The notes beneath the pieces were generated by a model that saw only the letters and a program-made list of their open reading frames with translations, did not search any database and had not been told where the DNA came from. Shown here one piece after another: positions 46,308 through 56,632 of a DNA stretch of 64,000 nt. The stretch's first letter is position 1. Each line of letters opens with the position of its first letter. Both the position numbers and the translations under genes were made by a program. This stretch comes from Gigaspora rosea (taxonomy: Eukaryota > Glomeromycota > Glomeromycetes > Diversisporales > Gigasporaceae), in NCBI GenBank assembly GCA_003550325.1, contig QKWP01000846.1:127637-191636 (forward strand), in the 5' to 3' direction.

Positions 46308-46983
46308 GAGTGTAAAATTTTCTTGTGTACATTTTAAAAGCATAAATGTATAATTAGCTTGTATTTATTCCTTTTTGAATTCATTATGCATTCATTCTAT
46401 TTCGATCTGGTTTCATGACTTAAGTTATAAAAAAATTGTTATTCAATCAAGGAACTCGTATTCAAAAAAATTAATATTTTTTAGGCAATATATATATTCT
46501 TGAGTTCTTATATTGTATATTTTTATTAAATGTAGAGTCAGAATACAGATAGTCACGAATTAAAAACCACGAAAGATATTTTGCAAACTAAAATGGGTGG
46601 TTTGTTTTTATTAACGTTAAGGCCTAAACGTAGTACAAATCATTCTTAGTCCCAAAGCCAGTCTATATATATATGTTCTCTCGAAATAATTTATCCAGAT
46701 GCAATATTTTCATTTTGACTAACATTAAAAGCGGGTGTGCCATGCAATCTCACCCTCTCATGTCCTGTGACTAGAGTTATGACTTTATTAATGATCTAGT
46801 ACTATGGTACAGAAACCGTAATTTATAGCATCATTGTATGAATTTCTATATGTTCTTTAAAAAAATTTTTCGTCTTAAGTTCTAAAAATTTTGTTAAAAA
46901 ATTATTTAATGGACTCAAACAGAAAACGTATTTAATAAATTATATTAAAATTTAATTAGTGCACTTGACAGTATACTATAACT
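46308..46983. other. 3' flank of the MLRQ-like gene, nothing else recognised
   Basis: AT-rich intergenic DNA without a supported gene or repeat boundary. Confidence 0.5.
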
Positions 46984-47247
46984 TATGGGGTGATAGAAAC
47001 AGCCCACTTTTACAATTTTTTTGAAAAATGAGTTTTTATTAGATTCATATAAATTTTACATTTTTCAATTACAGAATTATAATAAAAATCTAAAAGAAAA
47101 ATTAGACTGCGTATAGGGCCAACACATCACAAGATTACTCGATAGTCACCTGTTTACCTTTAACCAATAAAAATCGTGATTAAACTCAATTATCTCAAAA
47201 TAAAATATATGTAAAAATGGACTGTTTCTATTGAAATCACCCCATAT
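46984..47247. mobile_element. ATGGGGTG-ended MITE, copy 3
   Basis: TTATGGGGTGATAGAAACAG at the left and CTATTGAAATCACCCCATA at the right. The interior shares GATAGTCACCTGTTTACC and AATGAGTTTTTATTAGATTC with the copies at 21561 and 40773. Confidence 0.8.
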
Positions 47248-47269
47248 ATCCGCAATAATCGTTGCCTGT

Positions 47270-48225
47270 AATCCTGGATTCTTCTACATATGACCATCCA
47301 AGTTAAGATTGCGTATATCAGTTATTTCATAACCAATCAGTTTTTGCATTCATTTTCTTATCTTTTTCTTTATTGCCATTTGGTTTGTCGTCTATAAGAA
47401 ATTTTGAAAGAGAGCATAATGCAAACTTAAATTAACCTCGTTTATCAGACTCTTTCTCAAGCAATTTCTGAAATGGATTTCCATTATCTGAATAATTTCT
47501 TGAAACTTTGTATTATATACGGCAACAGCTCACCTTTTTAATGCTGGTCTTATTTATGTTTTGCTCTCTAAATATTATACTTTTTTCATTATCCCCAGTA
47601 ATCATACTGAGATGCTCAAATTCTTAATCTGTTTGGTTCGTTTCCAAAGTAACATTCTCAGATTGTTTATTTTCCTTCTTCTGATATAATAGAGTTTTAG
47701 CAGGCTTAATTACTAACTGTGATACTTAAGTTTCTATCTCAGTTTCAGGTTTATCAAAGAACTCTTGCTCTTTGTGCTTTTCTTCTTCTGTTGCAGGTTG
47801 GAAATATGCATTTGGATCAACTTGCAATAATTGATCATAAAGACGTTTGCATTGAAATAAGTTTTGTAGTTGAGGCCAATCTTCATAAATTACTTCTTTA
47901 AGTCTTTTTGTAATCTTGAACTCCATTGTCTGATAGACTCATTTGGTTTTCAGGCATTAACATCTTTTGGCAATAATTTAAGTGTCAAGACACTAGCTCT
48001 GCTATTGGAGGTAGTTACACTGTAGCTAGAATTTTGCTCTAAACCAGTTTTCAAGATTTGTGCTTAAATTGGATTAGGTAATGGTTCCTGGTTTTGTATA
48101 TGTTCTGGTGAAATATGAGGTTTACACGGATTCTTTCTTTTTTAATGCTCTCAAAGTTTTTGGGGTGTTGCACATATATGTTCACAACGTTCACAAGTTC
48201 TATTCTTTTTATCTTTTCTAGTCAT
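47270..48225 (-). pseudogene. Decayed gene with N-terminal Cys/His finger
   Basis: Read on the minus strand from ATG at 48225. MTRKDKKNRTCERCEHICAT then PQKL, stop, EH, stop, KRKNPCKPHISPEHIQNQ fits a C-x2-C-x12-H-x6-C finger. One frame continues for about 100 codons through SVTTSNSRASVLTLKLLPKD and ESIRQWSSRLQKDLKK with five stops. A shifted frame (47726-47926) continues with VIYEDWPQLQNLFQCKRLYD and ATEEEKHKEQEFF. Coding-like patches persist to about 47270. Function is unknown; a repeat-associated or transposon-borne DNA-binding protein is a reasonable guess. It starts head to head with the remnant at 48315, with only 89 bases between. Confidence 0.65.
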
Positions 48226-48314
48226 AGGTTATACTAAGTCTTACCAAAATGTTTATATTTACTTATACAAAATCTTTTTTTATATAATTATTTCATATTA
48301 TATTTTCAAAAATA

Positions 48315-48557
48315 ATTGGTAAGCATTCGTGCCACTATATTTATAACTCTGAAAAAATGTGTGCTGGATCTTGTATTTGATCTAAGGAATGTAGATTTCA
48401 TTAGAAAGCTAAAAAACATGTTCCTTGTAGTGAATGTAGTAAGCCAACTGGTTCACCTTCTGGATGTTGCCCTTTATATATTAGAGGATACTATGTAGCT
48501 TAATACTATCAAAGATTATATGTTAAAGCTTTAGAAAAATGTATATCAGAAACATAA
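48315..48557 (+). pseudogene. Cys-rich coding remnant
   Basis: One frame of 80 codons with three internal stops, ending TAA: HSCHYIYNSEKMCAGSCI, stop, SKECRFH, stop, KAKKHVPCSECSKPTGSPSG then CCPLYIRGYYVA, stop, YYQRLYVKALEKCISET. Ten cysteines with two histidines suggest a lost metal-binding domain. At least two stops (TGA, TAA) are one C-to-T step from Arg or Gln codons. The continuous frame reported at 48316-48498 is a shadow. The family is not recognised. Confidence 0.6.
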
Positions 48558-48977
48558 TTAAAGCTATTTTAAGTTATATAAATTCACATGCATTTTTAAT
48601 ATTCTAGAAGTTTTAGCTAAATAGCAATTCTAATGTTAAAATGAATTTTGGAATTGTTCTCAATATATAATTTTACTTATACTTTGATTTTTTTTTTTGT
48701 TAGATTTAGCTTGTATATGAAAATCATATTTTATAAAGATTTAATATATAACTAGTACTACAGTCAAACCTCCCAAAACTGATCCTATCAAAACTAATAA
48801 TCTGTAATAACTAATAAAAAATTGAGCCACCATATCTGTTCCATAAGTCAAACCTGATAACCTGCTATTTCTGATAACTAATATTCAAAAATCAAATATC
48901 TATAAGATATGAGATTTGACATATAAAACAAATTAATTTGATTGGCTTAAATCAGATTTTGTATAAACAATTATATA

Positions 48978-49168
48978 TGTCGTGCGTCAGATTGATTCTT
49001 GCGTCAGATTAAACCCAGCCTAAATTAGATTAGGGTTAGGGTAAAATTACGGTAAAGTTAGAGATTAGTTTAGGCTAGTTGTTGCCGATCATTTAATGCT
49101 AGTCAACTGATAGTCATCTAACGTGCGTCAGATTCAATCTGATGCAAGTTTTAATCTGACGCACAACA
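48978..49168. mobile_element. 191-bp MITE with telomere-like core
   Basis: TGTCGTGCGTCAGATTGATT and TTGCGTCAGATT at the left are mirrored by AATCTGATGCAAGTTTTAAT to CTGACGCACAACA at the right. The flanks are TATATA repeats. The centre reads ATTAGGGTTAGGGTA. Confidence 0.8.
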
Positions 49169-49276
49169 TATATATAAAAAATAAATTTAGCCAATTATAT
49201 TTGTTTTTTTTAATATTAGGGGTGTAGCTCCTGCCCCAAACTTTATTAATATTTAAATAGATTGATATATGGTAGT

Positions 49277-49562
49277 TAGGGTTCCTCAAATTCAAATCAA
49301 ATCAAATATTGGATCAATTTGAATTTGATCAAATCAAATTGACCCTGATTTGAATTTGATTTGATTCAAATATTTGAATTTGAATTTGATTTGAATTTGA
49401 ATTTTTAATAGTAATTTTCAAATCAAATCAAATATTTGTCAAATCAAATCAAATTTGGCCATATTTAAATTTGATCAAATCAAATATAGTCAAATTTGAA
49501 TTTGAATTTGATCAAATATTTGATTCAAATATTTGAAGATCAAATCAAATTGCGGAACCCTA
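49277..49562 (-). mobile_element. 286-bp hAT-like MITE, copy 2
   Basis: Ends TAGGGTTCC and GGAACCCTA. Perfect 8-bp duplications ATGGTAGT (49269-49276 and 49563-49570). It is the reverse orientation of 18031-18316, with the same length and the same order of GATTTGAAT words. Confidence 0.9.
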
Positions 49563-49570
49563 ATGGTAGT

Positions 49571-50246
49571 ACCGTAAGCACATACATATTATATACAAGT
49601 ATTAAGACTAGGACTTCAGGCTATAAACCTTTATTCACAGTTAAAACCCACCAGAGCCTTCTATATTTCCATTTATATAGTTGACCTGGATTTGTATGTC
49701 TCTTTTTAACCAACAATTAATGTCCACATGTCTGCCACATTACTCACATTTTCTAATATCATCACTTTCAATTTGGTGTATGCCAGGTAGACGCTTTATG
49801 CTTTCAAATTGGTGTACCCGAAATCTGGTAACCCAGAAAATCCCTTACTAGCATACTTCTCTGGAGTTCGTATTTCAAGCTATGTAGCTACCTCTACCTC
49901 ATTGGGTAAGTATCTCAAGCCTGCACGCTACCGCAACTAGCCAGTTTTCTGCAACTTGAGGACCCAGAATTTAACATTCTGAATTTGGAAATGTGCAAAC
50001 TACTGTACTTCCAGCTATGGTGGTAAGGTTCCTGGGCATGTTTCACAAATGCTTCCAGTGCCAAATAATAGTTGGATAGAATCATAAGGTTAGGAAAAAC
50101 CTAGTTACCACTGCATGCACTTATACCAGCATATACCCATATTGGTGGTCCCAGATTCTTTTAGCGTTTGAAGACTTTTATATAGGTACACCCAGAGTTC
50201 TGTTGGGTCTTGACACGTACATCATATTTGTTTATAGCTGTACAAC
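49571..50246. other. Less AT-rich region, no gene recognised
   Basis: Base composition is more balanced than the surroundings (49590-50240). Short direct echoes such as CTTTCAATTTGGTGTATGCC / CTTTCAAATTGGTGTACCC occur. I see no reading frame of note. The composition resembles the repeat at 61.3-62.1 kb, so it may be a decayed element. Confidence 0.4.
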
Positions 50247-50248
50247 TA

Positions 50249-51407
50249 CATTCAGACCTCTCTAAATGCATATTGTTGGGACCAGCTCTGAGGTATGCAT
50301 TTAAGGAGGTATGCATTTAGAGAACATTTATTATTTTTATAAGTCAAAATGGCGAAATGTGGCATGCTTCCATTTAAAAGTTTTTTTCTTACTAAGTTAA
50401 CAATACATGTCCACTAATTGAAAGTTCTAAGCTTGTTGAGGCGTATCTAACGGTGTCAGATCATCCAAATCGGCCCAGTAGATGGCGAGTTATCATCGAA
50501 AAATGATTGGCTGACTATATAAAAATCCGTAACGGAAATTACATACAGTATAAAAATCACTATAGGCGAAATGTGGCGTGATTCCATCTAAAACTTTTTT
50601 TCTTACTGAGTTAACGATACATGGCCACTAATTGAAAGTTGTAGAGCTCGTCGAGACGCATCTAACGGTGGTTAGATCATCCAAATCGGCCCAGAAATCG
50701 TCGAAAAACGATTGGCCGACTATATAAAATCTCTATGTAAACAATGTTTGTTTACATAGAGATTTTATATTGTCAGCCAATCGTTTTTCGACGATATCTC
50801 GCAATCCACTGGCCTGATTTGAATGATCTAACCACCGTTAGATGCGTCTCGACGAGCTCTACAACTTTCAATTAGTGGCCATTATCGTTAACTTAATAAA
50901 AAAAGTTAAAGATGAAAGCACGCCACATTTCGCCTATAGTAATTTTCATATGTAATTTCTGTCACAGATTTTTATATAGTTGGCCAATCGTTTTTCGACG
51001 ATAACTCACCATCCACTAGGCCGATTTGGATGATTTAACCACCATTAGATGCGTCTCGACGAGCTCTACAACTTTCAATTAGTGGACATGTATCATTAAC
51101 TTAGTAAGAAAAAAACTTTTAAATGGAAGCACGCCACATTTCGCCATTCTACGGTTGATAGGTGGATTATCAATTAAGCAAGTCATATGATATACAAAAT
51201 CATAACATGTAGTTCTGATTTGATTGGCCCGTGGTCACGTGATATGCATTTATAGAGGGATTTATATAGATGGGCCAAGAAAATAGTATGCATATACAGA
51301 ACAAAGAATATGCACTTATTTATTAAGCCTGTCAATGGGCCAGACAATTAATATGCATTTAAAGAGGTTATGCATTTAGGGGGGATGCATTTAGAGAGGT
51401 CTGACTG
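50249..51407. mobile_element. pogo/Tc1-like element carrying a large palindrome
   Basis: The left end ATTCAGACCTCTCTAAATGC faces the right end GCATTTAGAGAGGTCTGACTG, and TA is present at 50247-50248 and 51408-51409. Repeated TGCATTTAGAGAGG words lie near both ends. The interior holds the four-unit palindrome at 50349-51148. Confidence 0.8.
50349..51148. repeat. 800-bp palindrome made of four copies of a roughly 200-bp unit
   Basis: Each arm contains two tandem copies of a unit with GGCGAAATGTGGC, CCACTAATTGAAAGTTGTAG, CATCTAACGGTGGTTAGATC and TCGAAAAACGATTGGCC. The arms meet near 50750 at ATAGAGATTTTATAT. AATGGCGAAATGTGGC and GCCACATTTCGCCATT are the outer ends. Confidence 0.85.
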
Positions 51408-51866
51408 TATTAGATTATTAGTATTTCAAAACTAATAACCTCTTAAAACTGATACAAGAGCTGGCTGCCATATATATTAGTTTAGAAAGAAAATACTGTA
51501 TAATATTTTTCTGTTCAAATTACCCATTGATAAACTAAATTTTTGATACTAAAATAGTTAGACTTAATAATTACTATGTATTTTAGCTTGCAAAAGAAAT
51601 ATAAAAAGCATAAAACGAATGTATAATTTATCTTAATTTATTAGATTTCAATAGCAAGTAGAATAGCATAAAGAAAATCTAACTAAAATATGTTAAAAAA
51701 TAATGAAACAAATATAAATCTCTTATCATTCGAGTAACAATTAAAATATAAATTTAACATTTTAGCAAAATTGGTTAGTAATTTAAAGCTCTAAAGGCTC
51801 TAGACTTGCTATTTTCTATACAGAAAAATTGGTCCAAAATCTAAAATAATATTGTATTCCTGGTTA

Positions 51867-52206
51867 CTAGGAGTTTAGACACTTTTGTAGTAATATGACT
51901 ATCACGTGGTGTAGTGTATTCGGCTTAATTTTTTGGTTTTATTGTTAAAATTAGAAATAGAGTTCGTAAATATAGCCTTAGAAGGTCACTATCTATATGT
52001 AAAATCATGGTCTAAACATTTTTATATGTTTTTAAGCCTAATTTAAAAACTAGTTTTTGTGTATTTTTGCTCTTTTCTTTTTTTTTTTACTTATACATGT
52101 TTTGTTTTGATATAAGATTGATTTAAGACAATCAAAATTTACATTTTCCAATTGGTTAATTCTTATGTGCCACATCAAATTACTGCAAAAGTGTTTAAAC
52201 CCCTAG
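51867..52206. mobile_element. 340-bp MITE with CTAGGRGTTTA ends
   Basis: CTAGGAGTTTAGACACTTTT with GTAGTAAT at the left, and ATTACTGCAAAAGTG with TTTAAACCCCTAG at the right. Internal words (ACTAGTTTTTGTGTATTTTTG, CAATCAAAATTTACATTTTC) resemble the 337-bp family at 44630 and 62168. Confidence 0.75.
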
Positions 52207-52535
52207 TGTGGTTCTAGACCCTGGTGCAGTTGGATCAGCAGGTGCATAAATAGGGCTTAAATGCTACTGTTTAATGAATTTATTAAAATCATAAGATGCA
52301 ATATTGTCTTTAATTGTTAATGCTTCTAAATAAAGAAAGAAAAGTTGCTGCAAAAAATTTGTAATGCCAAATTGGTATACAAATTTCTGCAACAATAGTG
52401 GGATAAAATAATGCTTTAGATATAGATGGATGTGATAACTATACAAATAAAATTCCAAACAGAAGGGATTATAATTTAGAATTATATACAATTATTCTTT
52501 TCTATAATCATGTAGTTTGTATTAAAAAATTGGTA

Positions 52536-52699
52536 AGGGCGCTGACATTTATTACCTAATATCCATTTACTATAGGGGCTTACTCCCCCATCCCCAGGTA
52601 AGATCTATAAATAGAATTTTAGCCAATCAAATTTAACTAAGGTAAGATTTTTCTTGACCTCCCACCTTTAAAATATTATCTAATAAATGTTAGCGCTCT
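52536..52699. mobile_element. 164-bp MITE (AGGGCGCTGACATTTATTA ends)
   Basis: AGGGCGCTGACATTTATTA at the left and TAATAAATGTTAGCGCTCT at the right. An internal C-rich CTCCCCCATCCCC run is present, as in the elements at 17074, 28474 and 33957. Confidence 0.8.
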
Positions 52700-53094
52700 A
52701 ATTATAAAAGAGTGTGATTATATTGTTACAGTAGGGAGGCCTTTTTTACTCCTTACTATAACAACGACACAGCTACAGGGATCCTTTATCGGTTTATAGC
52801 GGTGTTCAAGAGGTAGGTATAATTCTTTAGTCTGTAAGAAATTATACTCTTCTCTAAGGGCAGTTCGTGAGAGTATTCAATGAGGAATTATCGATTTTAC
52901 TATTACTTGATAATAAACTTGGTGTTATTAAGAAAAATAGTTTCTTTATTAATAATCTAAGATAGGGCTATCCTTAGGTTTCTGTTCCTAAGAAATCCCA
53001 GTACAAGATGTATAATAAATAGAAGGAGAAGTGGGGTGTCTTGGTCTAGTTTGACTAAGGGAAATTCCGTGTCTTTAAATACATTTTAGAATAA
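52700..53094. other. No gene recognised
   Basis: Slightly less AT-rich sequence with CTCCTTACTATAACAACG and CCTAAGAAATCCCAG words that look like decayed element sequence. No boundaries were found. Confidence 0.35.
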
Positions 53095-53318
53095 GCGTTA
53101 TAAGCGTTGATTTACAATGATAAATACTATAATCTACAAGAGCAACATAAGCGTTATAAACGGTATAAGCATTATAAGCGGTATAAGTGCTATAAGCGTC
53201 ATAAGCGTCATAAGCGGTATAAGCGCTATAAGCGTCATAAGCGTTATAAGCGTGATAATCGTTATAAGCGTTATAATCGTTATAAGCGTTATAATCGGTA
53301 TAAGCGTTATAAGCAGTA
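53095..53318 (+). repeat. TATAAGCGT minisatellite, 8-9 bp
   Basis: About 24 copies of TATAAGCGT/TATAAGCGG with occasional CATAAGCGT and TATAATCGT. Lys/Arg/Tyr-rich and Ile/Ser/Val-rich open frames here are its translations. Confidence 0.85.
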
Positions 53319-53781
53319 TTAACTATTCTAACTGTCTACTTCTTAAGATTATAAAATACAAAATAAAATAATAATAAAATACAACAAAATAATGACTATT
53401 CATTCTATAACAATATATAAAAATCTTTTTTATAAGTTTATTAATGAATTGTCTCAAAATTTAATGTGACTGTATGGGAGTTGTGATTATATAGAAGGTA
53501 ATTATAGAAAAGGATGACTATATAACAAATAAGAAGTGTTATAATATTAGAAAATAATATACTTTAATAAAGAAATTATTGGTTTCAAAAGATAAGTCTT
53601 TGTGTCATTTTGGCCCAATATTTGTTCAAGACTTGAAAAAATGTTCAATACTTTAATTTTATAATATCAACTATAAACAATAACATTAAGCTTAGTAAAA
53701 TCATATTGAAGAAATAATTTAATTTTATAAATAAAGAAATAATTTTACTTTATATAAATTTAGTAATTCATAATTTCATAC

Positions 53782-55020
53782 CTTATTAATAAGTTTACAA
53801 AGTCTTTTTATCCAATGTTCTATAAGTTTTAGCCTGCCAATCCAATTTTTACAATTTTTTTACAATGAATTATGCTATTTAATATCACTATGCTTACTAT
53901 GCAATATTTTTAGCAAATAATTGGTATAATAATCAATTGACTTACACCTAGAGATAGTAAAGTTCCTAGGTTCAGAACCTAAGAACTTGGTTTTAGAACC
54001 TGGTTTTTAAAAACCAGGTTCCAATTTTGGAACCTATTTAGGTTCATGGTAGGTTTTTAGGTTTTTAGATTTTTAGTTTTTTAGATTTATAATAAATTAC
54101 AAGTTTTTAGGTTCTAACCAGGTTTAGGAACCAGGTTCAGAACCAGGTTTTGGAACCAGACTTTGGAACTTTTTAAAAACCAGGTTCTTAGGTTTTTAAA
54201 ATAGAACCTATAGGTTCCAAACACTTTCCAAACCAATAACTGAACCTAAACCAACCTAACCATCCCTAGTAGAGATAGTAAATCCTAGGTTCAGAAACTA
54301 AAAACTTGGTTTTAGAACCTGGTTTTTAAAAGCCAGGTTCCAATTTTGGAACCTAGGTTTATAATAAGTTTTTAGGTTCATAGTAGGTTTTTAGGTTCTT
54401 AGGTTCATAGTTTTTTAGATTTATAATAGATTATAAGTTTTTAGGTTCTAACCAGGTTCAGGAACCAGGTTCAGAACCAGGTTTTGGAACCAGGTTCTTA
54501 GGTTTTTGAAATAGAACCTATAGGTTCCAAACCAAAAACCGAACCTAAATCAACCTAACCATCCCACTTACACCCTATGAAAATCGGTCAAGAATTCATA
54601 AATTTTCAGGAACAATGGTAAGGTTAAACCCTCATCATATAAGCCCATAGCAGGAGCGGATGAATAAAGCAAAGCATCGATCGAAGGATGTCGTTTCCAA
54701 TTTGGAGACATTAATGATGACACAACTCTTTGCACGGTAACTTAAGCTAAATACGAATATTAAATTTAATTCATATTCGTGATTTACGCTAAAAGAAAAA
54801 ATTTAATGCGGACAAAAAGAAAATCTTATTCTGGGAAATACCTTACAAAAGTCATTCGGATATACATCATTCTGATGTTGGTGTGCTGAAAAAGTTGACA
54901 TTCCAGCATCATTTTTTACAGCGGAATATATATTTTGAATGATCTCTCCAGGATAATAGGCATCCCATGCCCTTCCGTACGCAAAAGATGATTCAACTAC
55001 TTCATCTATTATGCCTTGTT
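53782..55020 (-). CDS. Unidentified multi-exon gene or gene remnant (partial)
   Basis: Three exon-like blocks on the minus strand keep one frame. 55020-54847 contains VVESSFAYGRAWDAYYPGE and MSTFSAHQHQNDVYPNDF. 54740-54572 contains VQRVVSSLMSPNWKRHPSID, LYSSAPAMGLYDEGLTLP and FLKIYEFLTDFHR. 53833-53782 contains LKLIEHWIKRL. Splices used: GTAAGG donor at 54846, AAG acceptor before 54740, GTAAGT donor at 54571 and CAG acceptor before 53833. Further possible exons lie at 53570-53680 (NIFSSLEQILGQNDTKTYLL) and about 55090-55160 (KDPVQRKSLINYIATYLVDF), but I could not join them cleanly. The C-terminal part looks alpha-helical. No family is recognised. A 618-bp element sits in the intron at 53948-54565, exactly at its donor. 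It may be intact or decaying. Confidence 0.45.
53948..54565. mobile_element. AGGTTC-rich element pair inserted at a splice donor
   Basis: Perfect 8-bp duplications ACTTACAC at 53940-53947 and 54566-54573. Two tandem, similar halves (to about 54267, then onward) each start near TAGAGATAGTAAA and end near CCTAACCATCCC. They are filled with AGGTTC / GAACCT words in both orientations. Read on the minus strand the duplication is GTGTAAGT, so each copy carries a GTAAGT donor. Confidence 0.8.
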
Positions 55021-55201
55021 CTTATTAAACAAAGTACAGCCTAAATAATATGAATACAAAAATTTTCGACAATATTGTCACAAGTAATATTTATAAACTT
55101 AAAATCTACTAAATAAGTGGCTATATAATTAATCAGCGACTTTCTCTGAACCGGATCTTTTTAAATTAAAATAACTAAGAACCAAACTCAGATCAGTTGG
55201 C

Positions 55202-55265
55202 CGGATAATGACGGAATGGCCTCTGGCTGCTTCACAGCCAATGTGCCATTCCTGTCATTATCTGG
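55202..55265. repeat. Strong hairpin (possible core of a small element)
   Basis: CCGGATAATGACGGAATGGC pairs with GTGCCATTCCTGTCATTATC, with an inner TGGCTGCTTCACAGCCA stem-loop. AAGAACCAA and TTGGTTATG/GGTTCTTA words further out (55175-55325) suggest a larger inverted-repeat element. Confidence 0.7.
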
Positions 55266-55792
55266 GTTAGATTTTTGGTTATGTCCATTTTGTGGATACT
55301 GATTTATTCCCTGGTTCTTATTATATCTCTATATTATTTTTTCAAACTTACGTATTTCATAAAGTTAGCTTACAAATTACAAAACTTCTTCTCTCCCTTT
55401 TTTTTTTTTAGCCGACGACTTTTACATTTTGTTGTTAGTAACTTTAAAATTTGAGCATCATTAAAAAAAAAGTAAAAAAGATAAAAAATCAAAAATAATT
55501 TTAAGAATTCCGGATCACCCGAATTTGAGATCTGGACAATCTACAAGAAAAAATAGTATAGAAGTATAAATAAGAACTGAGAAGTAAACAGAACTTTTTC
55601 AATTATATTTTGTACCAAATTCAATCTATTCTGATTTATTATTGATTATGTCTGGTTCAAAATATAATTTAAAACCCGATGACAAGGGTTTCCCTCATAT
55701 AAGAACCACAAATTCGATACTATCCCTCACGATAATTTTAAACCAAAATTTGAATTTATAAAATTTATTAGACAAATAAATTCAGGGTTAGG

Positions 55793-55957
55793 CCATGTAA
55801 ATTAGCTTCTTGGTTTCATAATCCAGGCGGGTCAAATTTTAAAATGGATATTTTTTAAAAAAATTTATATATATATAAATTTTTTTTATATAAAAAGCTG
55901 GACAGTCTAGAATTTTAATGTTATGAAAACCGAAAAATTAACTTTGTGCGGCCTTAT
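55793..55957. mobile_element. Imperfect inverted-repeat element
   Basis: AGGCCATGTAAATTAGCTTC then TTGGTTTCATAA at the left; TTATGAAAACCGAAAAATTAA then CTTTGTGCGGCCT at the right. The second end abuts the last exon of NDUFA5. A relative is probably at 43960-44070. Confidence 0.55.
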
Positions 55958-55964
55958 CATTAAT

Positions 55965-56511
55965 TTATTTAGCAACTCCATATTCCCATTGCTTTTCTGG
56001 TGGTGGATCTTGAAGAGGTTCCCATCTATATATTTGTAAGGTTTAAACGCATGATTGATTAATTCATGATTCACATATTTCTAGACTAGACATAAACAAC
56101 ATAATATTCATAAAAAATATTTACGCTTTCCACTCTTCCATCTTAGCAACCAACTTAAGCTCATCTTCAGCCTGCCAAATAACTTCTTCAATTATACCTG
56201 CATTAATTTTATTTTCAATTTCTTGAATATTTTCAGTTGATTCAACAATTGAAAGCCTATGCTTTGTCAATGATTCAGTGGCATGACGGTACACAGCATT
56301 TGAAGGTAGTTTTGTGAGTGCATTGAGGGTATTCTTGTACGTTTCGATTAGATGATGCCGTGGATTTGGATGAACAGCTAGACCAAAAAGCCCAGTGGCT
56401 GTCTAATAAATCAAAGAATGCGAAATTGGATTGTATTTCTATATAACGATATTCTAGGATTTAATGGCAAACCTTTTGCGTAGCGTTCAACAAATATCGT
56501 GTAATATGCAT
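55965..56511 (-). CDS. NDUFA5: NADH:ubiquinone oxidoreductase subunit NDUFA5 (complex I, B13-type)
   Basis: Accessory subunit of the peripheral arm of mitochondrial complex I. Three exons on the minus strand, 56511-56473, 56402-56125 and 56025-55965, give 125 residues, the usual size for the family. MHITRYLLNATQK opens the protein, then TATGLFGLAVHPNPRHHLIE, LPSNAVYRHATESLTKHRLS, INAGIIEEVIWQAEDELKLV and KMEEWKAWEPLQDPPPEKQW before YGVAK and TAA. The TGL-GL-V-P-R-L start, the Y-x(n)-P-NA-YR block, the EEVI-QAE-EL-L motif and the EW-WEPL-PP--QW ending are the family's conserved positions. The exon 2 to 3 junction splits the Ala codon in EEWKAWEP and keeps the frame. It is transcribed away from the HMG-CoA synthase gene; a foldback lies 120 bases upstream of its ATG. 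Confidence 0.92.
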
Positions 56512-56632
56512 CGTAATGTGTTAATTCTTTTTAAATCTATAATTCGATAAGTATTGATTTTCTCGATAAATTTTAGTTTTTATAGTTAGCCAAACTAAGA
56601 TCGTGTACCCACATGATCTTCCAGAAAAATAT

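Noticed and set aside
52264-52491. 75-codon minus-strand frame (Leu/Phe/Tyr-rich)
   Set aside because: Might be a transposon relic, but there is no recognisable motif and the composition is expected from AT-rich DNA.
53107-53371. Lys/Arg/Tyr-rich frame and Ile/Ser/Val-rich frame
   Set aside because: Translations of the TATAAGCGT minisatellite.
55648-55750. 34-codon plus-strand frame beginning MSGSKYNLKPDDKGFPHIRT
   Set aside because: Looks plausible as a first exon, but no splice partner, domain or homologue is apparent.
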